Position numbers and translations under genes: made by a program
Notes under the pieces: generated by a model
The model's database searches: none
What the model saw: the letters and a program-made list of their open reading frames with translations, nothing else
What the model was told of the DNA's origin: nothing
Source of the DNA: Jaapia argillacea MUCL 33604
Lineage: Eukaryota; Basidiomycota; Agaricomycetes; Jaapiales; Jaapiaceae
Direction of reading: 5' to 3'
DNA length: 64,000 nt
Assembly: GCA_000697665.1 (NCBI GenBank)
Contig: KL197717.1
Span: forward strand, 57,366 to 121,365
In this document: positions 40,000-57,211 of the stretch, piece by piece
How the letters are laid out: every line of letters begins with the position of its first letter
Numbering within the stretch: the first letter of the stretch is position 1

Positions 40000-41754
40000 A
40001 ATAGTCGTGATTGGTATACCGCTAGATCTGTCCATTAGAGGTGTTTAGTTAGTATCTAGAGGTGCGACATGTTCTTGTATTTTTACTTGCCTAGATAGTG
40101 GGCGTCCGCTTCGGCTTGGCAAGGATGCAGCGAAACTGTGTTATTGCAGCCGCTCTGAGTGTTTCGCGACTAAAAACGACTTCACAGAGTAGCCAGCGGT
40201 AGTAGGAAGTAATCGATGGTGATCATGAATCTCCCCGACTTTGCGTTCTCCCTACTTAAGCTTATTACAACAACACCGTTAACTCATCAGGTAGTTTAGT
40301 GTCCCCTTCTCTGAGAGCCCTGAGACAGGTGCACAAGCAGGACCTCCATTCCGTCGTATCGTCCTCTGAGTCGTGATAAGCATTCCATTCGGAATACTAT
40401 TCAATGGGATCTTCTTCGTTTCCAAGTGTCTAAATAGAGAAATATCTCTCTGGAATTCTCTTCTCTGCGTGGATACTCGAAACGAGAACGACCCACGCGC
40501 GATTGCTGTGGAAGGACTGTCTAGCGATGTGGTTCGCATGGCAGATGGCCGCGGCGTCAAATAATCACCGGGATCGGATGGATCGAGCGCCAGGTTGAAA
40601 CGGTAATGTGTTGATAAGCTTCGCAGAGGGGTTCTAATTGTGTCGTGACCAGCCTGAGCTGGTAAGCTAAGCCCATATCTATTGTAGAAGTCGGAGAGTA
40701 GTTTCTCACCGGTGGTAGGTAGCTCCGGAGATGTGACCACAACTTGAAGGACCCGAGAGAAAGAGCCTACCGGGGTGGTGCATGAGGACACGAGTATTTG
40801 CGGAGGCGCTTATACAGAATCATAGGGTCGCGAATGGCCTTCGGCACTGTGCTCGTGGACTTCGATTACTGCAACTGTTCAGGTTGCCTCGAACAAGCGC
40901 TTTATTGGAATCCATCAACCGCAAGTAGCGTACCTGGTCCTCAGCACTATCTTCAAAGTGTGCGGGCAGCGACTCCAGAGATATGCGCACCGTGCGGCAA
41001 GTACAGTTGTGACTATGTGTGTCGGTCAAACATGGACTGCTTGCTCGAAGGTGCCGTGTGGCGGTGCTTGAAAATATTTCCATCTCTGAGAAGCTCTGAC
41101 TCCGATAAACACTTTTTGACCCTTGTGGCACCTCAACGGTGAGCATTCTGGTCAGCATACTTCCATATCTTAGGGGCCTAGGGCTCTCCGATACGTTGAT
41201 CGATCTCTGAGACCAGAGGATGGCACGAACTGCCAGGAAAGTTGGCACGGCTGGTTCAACATCGATGCTGTGCATGCTGCTCCGAGTCGGACTGGGGGTC
41301 CTTTTCGAAGGATAGTCTCCGTTAGTGGCATGCTATGCAGCTACGGCCAGATATTCTTTCCGCGCTTTTGAAATCACACCCACTGTTTCCTTGGTGGAGT
41401 CTCTGGAATGTCACGAAACGACGGATGATCATGATCTGCCGCTCGTCCATCCTCGGCTATTCTTGGATGCTATTCTTCAATCAGTCTAAATCACGAAGTG
41501 TTCTTGAGCGTTCCACTCTCCACTCTCCGCTCTCCACTTCGGAGACTTCTGACCTTATGTTAGACCGTCCGGACCATGGAATCCCCGGATACATCGAGGC
41601 CATGGCCCTTCTCTCCTTGCATCCGATTATGGGGATACCAGTGGACGAGCGCTTGGTGCTCTAGCATAAGACCCACCTTTCGGTGTCGTCCCTCGTCCTT
41701 CGCGTCGACACTTCCAAATCCTCATCTCGTGTTGGATAAGTTTCATTCCTTGAC
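40000..41754. other. spacer upstream of 7-TM copy 1, segmental duplicate of 45.3-46.7 kb
   Basis: No intact gene is seen. Large parts align with the interval before 7-TM copy 2. Examples are GAATCCCCGGATAC near 41580 against AAATCCCCGGATAC near 46530, and GGATGGATCGAGCGCCA near 40575 against AAATGGACCGAACGCCA near 45536. Minus-strand coding remnants in it are listed separately. Confidence 0.6.
40280..41280 (-). pseudogene. minus-strand coding remnant, unidentified family, copy 1
   Basis: Read on the minus strand, pieces such as IDVEPAVPTFLAVRAIL, RLRKYSCPHAPPR (followed by a stop) and LALDPSDPGDYLT align with pieces at 45350-46290 (IDVDLINGDTPVRHLA, HPRKYLCLQTPPQ, LAFGPFDPYDDTICDLT) in the same order. 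Frames are broken by stops and shifts. I do not recognise the family. Confidence 0.4.
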
Positions 41755-43250
41755 ATGTGTAACGACTTGTTTTCTAAAGTGAGTGGTGGCCATGTCGCTT
41801 CTTTATCTTGCTAAATGGATATCCCCATAGACGGAACTCATGTCGATCTGGGTGAGCACATTTGACATTTATAGAACGCTAGGACCTGACGCGAACTTTC
41901 ACATAGGTCCAGGCCATCGTGTATTGTCCGTGGCGCTACCTATGTAACTCATTTGTGAAGATACTCCTAACAAGATTCCAGGCTTCTACGTCCTCTTATT
42001 CTTCGTCTGCACTTATGTTTGCGTGGTCGTCTGTCGCAGCAAAGTGTTATTAGCAACGACTACCATCACTTCCTTGTTCTGCACTGCGCGAGTGGTTATC
42101 GGATTTGTGGCAGTATTTTTCACATCAGATACTGCACATTATTGCGATGGCCCGAATGTCAGCCTTCAGGACTTCGGCCGCCAGTCGAACCAAAATGTCT
42201 TCAATTCTGTTCAGCAGTTACTATTCACGTCGAACGAGTGAGTGTTTGTCTAGCGATGATTATGGTGAATTCTAAATGACATCACCCTATCTATGCAACA
42301 GATTGCTCTTGGATTGTTTTCTAGTATGTCTGTTTATCTCACAACAGCAACTCAAAGACAAAAACTCCCCAGATCTACCGGGCGTTCGTTCTCTTGCAAG
42401 GTCATCGCTGGGTCACTTTCTTTCCCAGCGTTATGGCGCTGGCGACGGCAGGTGAGTAGTGATAGCCTTGGGTCCCAATTCTCTTATTCATACTCCCACC
42501 GATAGCCCTTGGATTCCTAAATTCGTGGGCTCTCTACGAATTATATGTTCTCGCCGACCAATCGCAAGCCACTTCTCAACGCCTTACTCCGCGCTTTTCT
42601 CGTTTACTCAACTTGGAGTTATACACTACCTCTGCTTTCTCTGCCCTAGCATTTGCTACAAATGTCGTTCTGACGTCGATTATTGGTAACCATCCTTCAT
42701 CCTTCGCAGTTTATTACAGATAACTTGAATCCTTCCGATGCAGTTGGTCGTATCTGGTGGATGACACGTGAGCTCCTTCCACTTCTCGAAAGTGAAGGGG
42801 CAAAGAAATACCGCAAAACCATGGCGATAGTGTTCGTACTCTCTCCATCAGCTCTTGGAATTTGATATCCTTAGAATACATTCAGCATCCAGTCGGGTTC
42901 AATATTCCCTCTGACACTCTTGGCATACCTGATCACACTCTACCTTTCTCCGATTTGGGCCGTGAGGAAATCAATTTTGCGAGAAACATCATTTCCTGAC
43001 CTTTTATACTCTCCGCAGGGAATGGTGCTTGACATCTCATCCCAAGTGGCCGTGAGTTGGATGTTGGATGGAAGTCCAGTTAAATGTGTACTAATCGTTT
43101 TTATATCAGGGAATTGGTCCTGCTCTCCTCATTATTCGAGTCGGCCTGCAGCGAGAAACTGAGCCTGAGCCCGAGCCTAAGCAAACGGCTCTCAGCGTCT
43201 CCAATGTTATGGACTCTGAAAAGCCTCCTGCTGTCGTACACAGTGCTTAA
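41755..43250 (+). CDS. seven-TM membrane protein of basidiomycete family, copy 1
   Basis: A first mini-exon (MCNDLFSK, 41755-41778) is followed by TELMSIW and VQAIVY, then FYVLLFFVCTYVCVVVC. Further helices include a segment ending ARVVIGFVAVFF, one starting IYRAFVLLQGHRWVTFFP, ATAALGFLNSWALYELY, TSAFSALAFATNVVLTSII, GRIWWMTREL, SGSIFPLTLLAYLITLYL and IGPALLIIRVGL. This is the pattern of a large agaricomycete 7-TM family of unknown function. Eight or more short introns sit at the same places as in copies at 46703 and 52892. The cytoplasmic C-terminus is shorter than in copies 2 and 3 (EKPPAVVHSA). It lies between OYE1 and OYE2. Confidence 0.82.
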
Positions 43251-43671
43251 TTTGGGGGGAAGCTGTGGATGAATAACGAGACGACTCGGGTATCTTTGTA
43301 GTGTTGGGGCATAGTTTTTCGATGTCTCAATCGTCGTTTTGCCTGAGTTCACTTCGTACCTCTGGTACGTATACATCCCCATTGTTACATTGTACCGCCC
43401 CTCCCACCCGTACACTATACGCAACCACCAAAGATATCCTTATATGTATACAGGCAGCTCCTTTTTAGTACCTGCCCCGTGTCTATACTCGTAGTCAGTG
43501 CGCAGCGGCTCCACAGAATTCATCATCATCACCCATTGTTACTCTGCATTGCATCCCACAAGAGCGCGCAATCATCAAGTGGTTATTTGCCTTTCTGCGC
43601 GAGTTCCAAGATAAACATCGAATCATAAATCGTAGATAGACAAGCAAGAACTTCGTTGACGCCTCCGTCCA
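43251..43671. other. intergenic region
   Basis: This lies between 7-TM copy 1 and the convergent OYE2. No gene is seen. Confidence 0.5.
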
Positions 43672-45345
<1,674 letters not shown>

Positions 45346-45349
45346 CTAT

Positions 45350-46290
45350 TTATCATCTCGCAACAAAGGCACGAGGTGGCGGCTGATCTAAAATGCAGGC
45401 GTCTGAATGCCAGAGAAATGTTTCTCTGGAACACCCCATCCCGGCATGGATGCTCGTAAATACAGGAGTTTCACCGGTGATTGTTGTACAAGGACTTGTT
45501 ATGGTTAAATCGCAGATGGTATCGTCGTAAGGATCAAATGGACCGAACGCCAACTTGACCTGATTGTATTTTGGTAAACTTCCGAAATCGATTATTCCGT
45601 GGCGAGCCTGACCTCGCAAGTCCAACGCGCCTTTGGTGAAAGTTGGAGAGTTCTTTCACACCGGCAGTGTGTAGTTGAACCCCGGGGATGTTGAAACCCA
45701 CCGGAAAGTCTCAACCTGTTGAGGCGGAGTCTGGAGACACAGATATTTGCGAGGGTGCTCACACGGCATCGGAGGGACACGAATAGTCTGCCAGGGTCTT
45801 AGTGGAGGTAACTCACATTCGCTGGCTAAACGTGGAGGTTCCCCGAACGCCGGACGGTTGAGATTCATTGCCTTGAAGAGTGGCAAGGAGTATAAGCAAT
45901 ACACAACCACAGTTTCAAAGACCATCGAATGCAGCACACAGGCAGCAGAGGTACGTATAAGTCTATGTAAGTCAATCACACACCGCAGTGCCCGAGCTGC
46001 GCTGGAAGGTGGAGGAGGGTGGCGGTACTGTGGCGGTGCTTGAACCTGAGTACTCCCGCCGACTACTCAATGATGGTTTCCCTCTCCCCAATGACTCATT
46101 ACGGCACACAGATTTCTGGAATCTGGAGAATGGTTCATGCATACTTATCTCAGGTCTCTCAGAGGTGATTCGAACTCTGAGAGAACGGCACGAACGACCA
46201 CGAAAGATAGCGAGGTGTCGCACTGGCGTATCGCCGTTGATAAGGTCAACATCGATCCAGTGAGTTCTCTCAGACTGTTCGTCTTTTTCA
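45350..46290 (-). pseudogene. minus-strand coding remnant, unidentified family, copy 2
   Basis: This is better preserved than copy 1. Minus-strand frames give IDVDLINGDTPVRHLAIFRG, a Ser-rich segment, AMNLNRPAFGEPPR, HPRKYLCLQTPPQQ and LAFGPFDPYDDTICDLT, each matching copy 1 in order. No complete gene model could be joined. Family not recognised. Confidence 0.4.
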
Positions 46291-46613
46291 AATGATAGCC
46301 ACTCTCCATATATGGCGTTTCATCCACCAGACGTTTCTCTGAGCTTCTGGCCCAGGAACCGCTCTTGCTGTTTGCTAAGTGTGGTGTCCGTGGAATATGA
46401 ACAACGGTTATTCTTGGATGCTGTTCCTCACATGGTAAAATCCGTCACCAAACGTTCTCGAGTGTTCAATCTTTGCGCACCGATGTCTGATCCTCCAGCT
46501 GGCTGTATGCAAATCTGTTCGGACGATGAAATCCCCGGATACCTGGAGAGGACACGGTTTGATGCATCCTCCTAGGCGGATGACCCTGAGTTGATGAGCG
46601 CTGGGTGCTCCAG

Positions 46614-46620
46614 TATAAAA
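46614..46620 (+). promoter_or_regulatory. TATA box of 7-TM copy 2
   Basis: TATAAAA lies 83 bp upstream of the ATG within GCTCCAGTATAAAA. The corresponding place before copy 1 reads GCTCTAGCATAAG, a decayed version. Confidence 0.5.
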
Positions 46621-46702
46621 CAACTTTCTGTGCCACCCATAGTTCTTCGCACGTTCAAAATTTCAAGTCCTCGTCGCACACCGATACTTTTCATCCATTG
46701 AC

Positions 46703-48234
46703 ATGTGCGACAACTCGTATTACAGAGTGAGTGGCTGCCGCGCCTCTTCTTTCCTTTGCCGAATTTGATGGTCCCATAGGTAGAGCTCGTCTCGATCTGG
46801 GTGAGTATATTCTGCTTGTATACCCCGCCCCGACGTTCTGTGGACTGCCCCACAGGCTCAGGCCGTCCTCTATGGTCAGTGGGACTACCTATGTGATTCA
46901 TTTTGAAACCCCCCCCTCATAAGATTACAGGTTTCTACACCCTCTTGTTCATGGCCTGTGTTCATGTTTGTGTGAACGGCGTCCGTCCCAACAAAGGACT
47001 TCTAATAGGGGCCAGCATCACTTTCTTTCTCTGCACTGCGCAAGTGGTTGTCAATTTTGTGGTCGTATTCCTCACACCAGATGCTGTGCATTATTGCGGC
47101 GGTGGCAGTGTAAGCCGCCAGGACATCGACCACCAGGCGAATATGCAGAATTTCTTTAGCATCATTCAGCAACTGTTATTCGTGATAAATGAGTGAGTCT
47201 TTGTTTCGCGATTTATGATGGATAGCACTTGACGTTGCCCAATCTACACATCAGATTGGTTGTGGATGCTCTCCTCGTGAGTGTTCTTATCTGAGAACTA
47301 CAACTTAATGACAAGATCTCTAGATCTTTCGGGCATTCGTTATCCTACGACATTATCGCTGGGCCATTTTCTTTCCCATTGTCATGTCGCTGGCGACGGC
47401 AGGTCAGTAATAACAACCTCTGGTCCAATTCTCTTCTTTACATTCAACTCGACAGCCCCCTCCTCCGATTGTCAATTACTTTCTCTACTTTCAGGTGCCC
47501 ATCGCCTCGGCCTTCTCTGCCCTAGCACTGGCGACAAATGTCGTTGTCACCATGATGATCGGTAATATCCTTCCTTCACTGTTTTGCATGCGTAACTTAA
47601 TTCCTTTCGATACAGTTGGTCGCCTCTGGTGGATTATGCGTGAATTCGATTCAGGTCTGGGAACTAGAGCGACCAAGAAGTACCGTAAAACGGTCGCAAT
47701 GATGTACGCCCTCTTCATTAGCTTATTTTCATTCGATCTTCTCAACATATCCTAGCGTTGAGTCAGGCTCATTCTTCTCTCTATCCCTCTTGGCATATTT
47801 GATCACAAACCGGCGTGCTCCAGATTGGGGGGTGAGTGTCTCGGTTCGGTGAGAAGTGTTATTCGCTGATTTCCCATGTCCCCCGTAGCCAATGGTCCTT
47901 GATATCTCATCCCAAATGGCGGTAAGTTAGATAGGAGACCACTTGCCGGTATATTGATCGTCAATATTTATTTCAGGGAATTGCTCCTACTCTCATCATT
48001 GTTCGAGTTGGCCTCGGACAAGCAACTGAACAAACCACCCTCAACGCCTCAAATGTGATGATTGCCCTGGCCCCTGGTGCTCATTCGCTGGTGTTTGCAA
48101 AGCCTCCTACCGTCCTTCAGAGCCACACCACGGACGGTGTTCAAGCTGGGAGGAGTTGGGGGCGGGACAACGAGATGATTCGGGAAAGGCAAGACGGCTC
48201 CATTGTGTCTCGTAGTCACGGTGCCATGGCATAG
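46703..48234 (+). CDS. seven-TM membrane protein, copy 2 (exon loss, probably defective)
   Basis: The gene begins MCDNSYYR, then VELVSIW, AQAVLYG and FYTLLFMACVHVCVNG. It keeps the segment starting ITFFLCTAQVVVNF, a helix preceded by IFRAFVILRHYRW, a segment starting ASAFSALALATNVVV, GRLWWIMREF, SGSFFSLSLLAYLI and IAPTLIIVRVGLG. The C-terminus ends with FAKPPTVLQSHT as in copy 3. The exon that encodes A-L-G-F-x-N-x-W-A-L-Y and the following loop in copies 1 and 3 is missing. Only about 40 bp remain (near 47454-47495), and no splice choice I could find keeps the frame into ASAFSALA. It is probably a recent pseudogene, or a form that skips one helix. Confidence 0.72.
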
Positions 48235-48606
48235 TTTTTCGACAATTCTTTACTTTTTCGCTCGGTTGACTTCGCTCGGTTTCGATGCCCCCTCTGTTCT
48301 TGTTCACTCAGTTTATGCATACCAATTATCTATGCTGCGGGAATGCTTAATCGTAGGCCGGTCGTCACAAACCGAAACTGCGACGTGTCAAGCCCGAGTC
48401 GTGACCCACTGTAGCCTGCTGCCGTCGAGGATCCATCAATACCCCTTCCAGGGACAACGTTGACCTCTTCGTACAGTGACTAGCAGGTCGAAACAGACCG
48501 TTAACAACTGGAAACCTGCGATTAAGTTCCATTGTGTCGTTACAAAAAATCCTGCGTCAGTGCTACTCTTACAAGCTTCGTATGCATATCAACGTATAAT
48601 CCTGGA
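48235..48606. other. intergenic region
   Basis: This lies between two convergent genes. No gene is seen. Confidence 0.5.
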
Positions 48607-49664
48607 TCAGGCCTGTGGATTCGCCGCCACCAAGGCATCGATAACGCTGGTAGGATTCCACTCTGGCCACTCAACATTGGCCAACTGATCAGTTTCGCCG
48701 ACCAAGGCCTCGCCCCGATCCCAAATCAACTGCAACACCTTCCCGATATTTTGTGGTTCGTTCTGCACAGCAGCCTCAAGGTCGGCGCGAGAGACTCGAG
48801 TGATTTCGAGTTTGACGCCCGTCTTTGTCTGGTAGTCTTCCGCAATCTGATTCAGAGACTGGCGCGACGTCAGAATGTGGATAGATGGATGGCAGGTTTG
48901 GAATCGAAGCATACCCGGCGATCACCTTCGATCCTAAAGGTTCTCCAAAACAGTTTTTCTCTCGGAAAAGCCGTCAAGACATGGGAGATGAAGCGCGCAA
49001 CATCTTTGCGAGTGGTGAACGATATCAAGGCGTCACCGTCTCCCGAGATCGTGACTTTTTTGTGGGGGATATCCCATCCAAAATACCTTTCAAAGAATCA
49101 ATCCGGCTGCCAAGCGACGCAGAAGACAGCGACCTACGGGTTGAAGGTCCAATCGGACCACGGACCATTATGGAACGCGGAGTAAGGCAGGTCAATCTCC
49201 TTCAGTTTCTTGTGGACTGCCACTTTGCGACTAAAGGGACCCTCCGTATGACGATCAGTTGGGATACCATAGTCGGAAGGTACGAAGAGCTTGACTCCTG
49301 CTTTCTTCGCCTCTTCGATCAGAGGACCTTCAGATGCAGAGGCGACGCCGCCGAGGGCGGATATGACAACGTCGATGCCATCGAGCGCTTTGGCCAGTGA
49401 CGAAGGGGTCGAGTAGTCCACGGGTGCTATCTTCGCACCTTGCTTTGCAAGCTCAGTGATGGATGGCGTACCAGCGCTCGACTAGAATGGGTAGAGTGAG
49501 CTTCCGACGGGAGTCCCATTGGATCTGGGGAGGGATTTTACCTCACGGGTTAGGACCACGACCGAACTAACGGTCCCAATGTGCTTCAGTTTGAGCAGCT
49601 CTTCGATGATATAGTGGCCAATGTTCCCCGCCCCAGCGACTGCAAAGGTTTTGAAGTCAGACAT
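48607..49664 (-). CDS. NmrA-like / isoflavone-reductase-like NAD(P)-binding protein
   Basis: Four exons give about 290 residues. The Rossmann motif is at the N-terminus: FAVAGAGNIGHYIIEEL (G-x-G-x2-G form), followed by VVVLTRE. Then come IDVVISALGG, KKAGVKLFVPSDYGIP (P-S-x-Y/F-G motif of atypical short-chain dehydrogenases), SAFHNGPWSDW and ISFTTRKDVARFISHVL. The C-terminal helical part ends IDALVAANPQA. Members include NmrA-type redox sensors and isoflavone-like reductases; whether this one is an enzyme is open. It lies inside the OYE array, so it may share redox substrates, but that is inference from location. The last intron (donor GTATGC) is placed to join GDRR to SLNQIAED. Confidence 0.88.
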
Positions 49665-51056
49665 AATATGTATTTGGCTTGTGGTGAGGATAAGTATTTT
49701 GGTTGAGAGAGCGAACAGGATAGATCAGAAGCAGTGCCAGGGCGGTTGTGCTAGCTTTAAGCTTTAAGAAGTAAGCACACCGCTGAGTCAGTTATGCAGA
49801 AGAAGCGTAATCACAGGAGATGTGGACGCAACGGGTCTGACTGATATCAAGGCGACGGCGCCCGTCCGTCTTCCCCGCGGGCTCCTGAGTCCTCTCCCTT
49901 TCTCGAGGCCTCTTCTGCAGCGTCAAGGACGCCATTATGGCGCATGAGCAATATGGTGAGCTGGTTGACGAACCTGACGATTCCGAGTCGGCGGCGGGTC
50001 ACATCGTGACTGTGACAGGTAGCTCAACATTGGTCCCGGCCCAACGACGAGCAGCGCCCGCGATTGGGATTCCGGGGCAATATCTGGGATACTGTACGGG
50101 TAGGCCATCTTCTATCAAAGAGTATGTAAGTCGGTTAATTTCTCTCTTTGTTTTTGATCTCAACTCTAGTGAGTACTCAATGGCACGTGCCACAGGGAGG
50201 TATCATACATCCGCTGCTTGCGCTCCGCTTGAAGATGTGGAAGTTTCAAATGGTCCAAAGTCTGCTCTATCTCTGATTCTCTCGTATTGATCATCCATAT
50301 GCATAGCCCGACAGAGGGCTCCTCGAAACCATCCGATTGACGACCTGATGGACAATAAATTGGATATAAAAAAATGCTTCCGATTACCTTTGCGGCACTC
50401 AGTTCCCGAGATGTATGGTAGCCAACGGGATCCACATTTCACTGGTTGAGATACTCCAAGATATCACTATCCATCCATGTCTCCGAATTCCGTGGCTTTC
50501 CGAGTCTTCAGCGGGTCTTGTTCGTCAGTTTATGCTCAATGTGATCTACGCCGCTCCCGAACATTCAATGCTGTGCACTGCACGCATCCCCATGTTCCAT
50601 TCGGCGCTGAAGCTTCGACGTGTGGAAGGACTGTCGGCGAGAATGAAACACATCCCTCGTCCTCCAAGAAGCCCGACCATGAGCCCTTTTCATCGCCACT
50701 CACGTCTCCTTCCATGAATTGCGCCAATAACTGCCTCGTCACGGGATTTATGTCCCTCCCGCCGTTTCTGTCCCGAAGACGATGACGGATGAGTGAACCT
50801 CGCCACCACTGCCACCAGTGGGGATGTCGGCTGTCTGGAGTTGGGCCTCGAGCTATTCATTCGGTTGGTCCGTTGCCGCCTTTCCTCCTGGAGATAAAAG
50901 CTTGGGCGTGTAAGCGTTTGATGGCCACACTTGCCCACAGTTCTGTCTCAAAACACCAACATATCCAGTTTCAACACCTCTGCTCATTGTTCACCCTTTC
51001 TCTTGATGCCTACTCCAACTCGACACTTACACTCTGTTCTTGACGTACAGTCTGAT
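49665..51056. other. intergenic region
   Basis: This gap of about 1.4 kb lies between NmrA and OYE3. A frame of 117 codons at 49937-50290 starts MAHEQYGELVDEPDDSESAA but has no recognisable domain. Other frames are interrupted. No gene is called. Confidence 0.5.
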
Positions 51057-52253
<1,197 letters not shown>

Positions 52254-52891
52254 CTCTCCCTACCCGAAACAACAGGCCGAAACTCCCGGGTGTCCCATCG
52301 AGCCGTTCATGCTGTAGATTTCGCATCCTCCGGGAAAACGTGTATCACTCAGCTTTGTGGGTGGTTATCGACGGATGCGTGTCAATCGGGCCAGGCGCGG
52401 TGTTGGTCAAGAGTGACTGGCTGTGTGGAGAATCACTTGACTATATACCTAGGGCCTAAACAGCAGTGGCATTTTCCCTATCCTTCCGAATTTCTCAAAA
52501 TGGACATGTAATACCTATAACTTCTCCCCAAATATAGAGCGGTGACTCGGACTCAAAGTACCAGTTATCAAATCTCAATCAAGTTCGCTCCTTGATTCAC
52601 AGTCATGTCGCCTCTCGGCACCGTGGTGGCCTCGGGACAAGTCTACTTGTCGTCGCTCGCAGTGGATGAGATTCCTGTTTTGACTTGCGGGCCGATATCC
52701 ACGGATGCTCGAGGTGTTCGCTTGACAAGCATTAACTCATGTGCTTGGCCTCCAAGCCCGAGGGGTATGAGTGAGCGCTTATGCAGTATCACAAAAGTGC
52801 GATTATTGCGTCTATCCTTATCCCGTCCTTTGTCTGCGGGGGATTCTTGAGCTATCCGTGACTATTCAAAGATCTGCCATCTCAGCCCTTG
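52254..52891. other. intergenic region between OYE3 and 7-TM copy 3
   Basis: No intact gene is seen. It may include the lost 3' end of OYE3, but I find no GRGFQKNP-type remnant in any frame. Confidence 0.5.
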
Positions 52892-54507
52892 ATGTGTAGC
52901 AATTTATTCTATCGAGTGCGTGCAACTTTTTGTCCTGTCTCCCTTTCTCCTTCTAATTGTTCTGAGCCTCCAGTCGAATCTTCTGTCCATCTGGGTTAGT
53001 ATCTCCGCGTTCGTGGCAAGATTGTGACATGATCTAAAGGCTCGTTCCCTAGATTGAAGCCATCTTATTCGGTGAGCTCTCAAACACGCCGTTTCTGAAG
53101 GTCGGCAACTTACGCGACTTCAGGATTCTATTTTGTTTTGTTCCTTGGTTGCGTTCACGTATGTGTAAATGTCCGCCCCAACAGACGTATGTTGGCGGTG
53201 GCTGTCATCACTTTTATTTTCTGCACTGCACAAGTCATCATCGACTTTGTGGCGATATTCCTCACGCCCGATGCAACATATGGTTGTGGAAACCCCGATG
53301 CCACCATCCAGGAGCTTGACAGCCAGTCCAACATAAGGAACCTGTTGAACAGTGTTCAGCAATTCTTATTTACAACAAACCAGTTCGTATCTCTATCCCG
53401 TCGTGGGTGTGGATAGCTCATTTCCTCAAACTCAAATAGAGTAGTTGTAGACGGACTCCTCGTAACTATTCCGCCATTTTGTAGGGATACGGGAATTAAC
53501 TCGTCTGCAGATCTATCGCGCATTCGTGATTCTTCAACACCACCGCTGGGTCGTCATCTTCCCCGCTCTGATGGCCTTATGTACAACAGGTTCGTTATGA
53601 ATCATATCGAGTTCAATAGATTAGTGCATTCCTCATATCTCAATCATAGCCCTCGGATTTGTGAATTTCTGGGCGCTCTACAAAATCTACTTGCTCGTCG
53701 ATCAATTTCAACAAAGTTCCTCACCATTCCCTCCCGATGCTTTGCTTCATATTGGCGAGTTAGATGTATCATCCACTTCTGCCTTCTCAGCGCTGGCACT
53801 GGCTACAACCTTTGTCGTAACCTCCCTGATTGGTATGTGGGCTCAGGTTGATAACTCGTCCCCAAATTAACTGTCCAATTTTTTAGCCGGTCGAATCTGG
53901 TGGATTACCCGGGAGCTCACCCAAAGTCTGGGGAATAGAGCCACTCGAAAATATCGAAAAATTCTGGCTATGATGTTCGTCACCCCCTCTTTTCTCACTT
54001 CTTGAAACTTCATCTTTGATTTTTTTCATCAGCATCGAGTCGGGTTGCATCTTCAGCCTGTCACTCCTGGCATATTTGATCGCGGTTTACCGAGCCCCGA
54101 ATTGGGATGTGAGAATTTCGTTATTTGCCATACTTCCCCGCTTCTCATTCACCGTTCGTTCTATATGTAGGCCATGCTGTTCAATGTCGCATCACAGATT
54201 GCTGTGAGTTACTTGCACGGTCTAACGCAGGAATAGGTGCTAACCGACCTGACTTCAGGGCATCGCCCCCGCGCTTATCATCGTTCGAGTCGGGCTTGGC
54301 CACGCTACAGAACAAACGACCCTCAACCCGTCAAACGTCATGGGTGCGATGGTCCCAGGTCGAAGCTCACTACTGTTTGCAAAGCCTCCTACCATCTTTC
54401 AGAGCCACACTGCCGATAGCGAAGGGTACGCGAGGAGTCGGGGAGCTAATGACGAAATGATGAGAGAAGAGTACCATGGCCCGGTTGACTCTGCCGCTTC
54501 TCAATAA
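52892..54507 (+). CDS. seven-TM membrane protein of basidiomycete family, copy 3
   Basis: This is the most complete of the three copies. Mini-exon MCSNLFYR, then SNLLSIW, IEAILFG and FYFVLFLGCVHVCVNV. Helices follow at ITFIFCTAQVIIDFVAIFL, HRWVVIFPALMALCTTALGF, STSAFSALALATTFVVTSL, SGCIFSLSLLAYLIAVY and IAGIAPALIIVRVGL. GRIWWITREL joins two helices. The C-terminus LFAKPPTIFQSHTADS is shared with copy 2, which suggests a conserved cytoplasmic tail. Splice sites are canonical and align with copy 1. Function is unknown for the family. It lies downstream of OYE3 in the same orientation, repeating the OYE1 - 7-TM copy 1 order. Confidence 0.84.
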
Positions 54508-55468
54508 TTGTAGGTAGCTGGCATGTCAACGTTCTTGTTGCTCTATCTCCCCGTCGGTTCAAGTATGACATGGTTGACGGAACTACGTGAGCTATTCTCA
54601 GGCCGTGGTATGAAATGCCCTTTGCCAGTAGCTCTGAAGGGAGAATAATTCCGAAGTCTCCGTACAATTGCTGAACGCCCAGGATCAATCAATCACAAGA
54701 TGCATCAACTGAGTCCCTTTCCCAAGCTGCATACAGGATTTGATGATTAGAACGTGTGGGGGGCTGTTCCTCGCGTCAGGAATAGCCCCCAATGACCAAT
54801 CACTTGAATCCGCGATAGTTTTGAGTAGTTTTGCGATTACAAGGGATCCTCAATCGACTGTGAGAGCGACACAGATATAGTAGGTACTCGAACTAATTGT
54901 GGCACGACGTAGAACCGCTGGTGCCTGGATTCGAAGCGTCCCTGGTGCACAGCATTCACAGCTTTGTGGCAACCTGTGATGTAACGATGGGTGAACCAGT
55001 GATCCTGGTGATCTTGCCATTGCTTACAGGTCGGCGTTTACAACCTCTTTCGTCAACTTGCCCATCGTCTCAAAGATCTGCCGATGTGATACGTCAAGCT
55101 CTTTGTGCCAAACAGCTCCGACCCAAGGCCTTCTCTGCGAAACATTGGATAGATTCCATCTTTGTATCATCGCCATCGATATCGTAGGAACGGCCGTCTG
55201 CATCTCTGCCTGGCACCTGGCAACAAAACCCCGGAGTTGTTACTGGGATTTGGGCGTGGCGCCGCATCCGACAATCGCCGGTGAACGTCGAACTTTGACG
55301 TACCATTGCATCGTTCACGGACCCTTGTTACTGGCACTGTCATGGCTGAGTTTCTCTGGCGTTGATATCTTCCGTCAGATCATTCCCCACCCCTTGCCGC
55401 GTTGAATAAAAGGACTTGAGAGTTCGCCTAGAACATCACTCACTCCGAGCCCCAGTACCTACAGAAAT
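54508..55468. other. intergenic region
   Basis: This lies between 7-TM copy 3 and OYE4. No gene is recognisable. A TATA-like AATAAAAGG at 55405-55413 is listed separately. Confidence 0.5.
55405..55413 (+). promoter_or_regulatory. TATA-like element of OYE4
   Basis: AATAAAAGG lies 56 bp upstream of the OYE4 ATG, matching the GATAAAAGG before OYE1 in sequence and position. Confidence 0.5.

Positions 55469-57211
<1,743 letters not shown>

Noticed and set aside
49937-50290. A 117-codon plus-strand frame near the NmrA gene
   Set aside because: No domain, no splice partners and no similarity to other parts of the window; length is within chance for this base composition.
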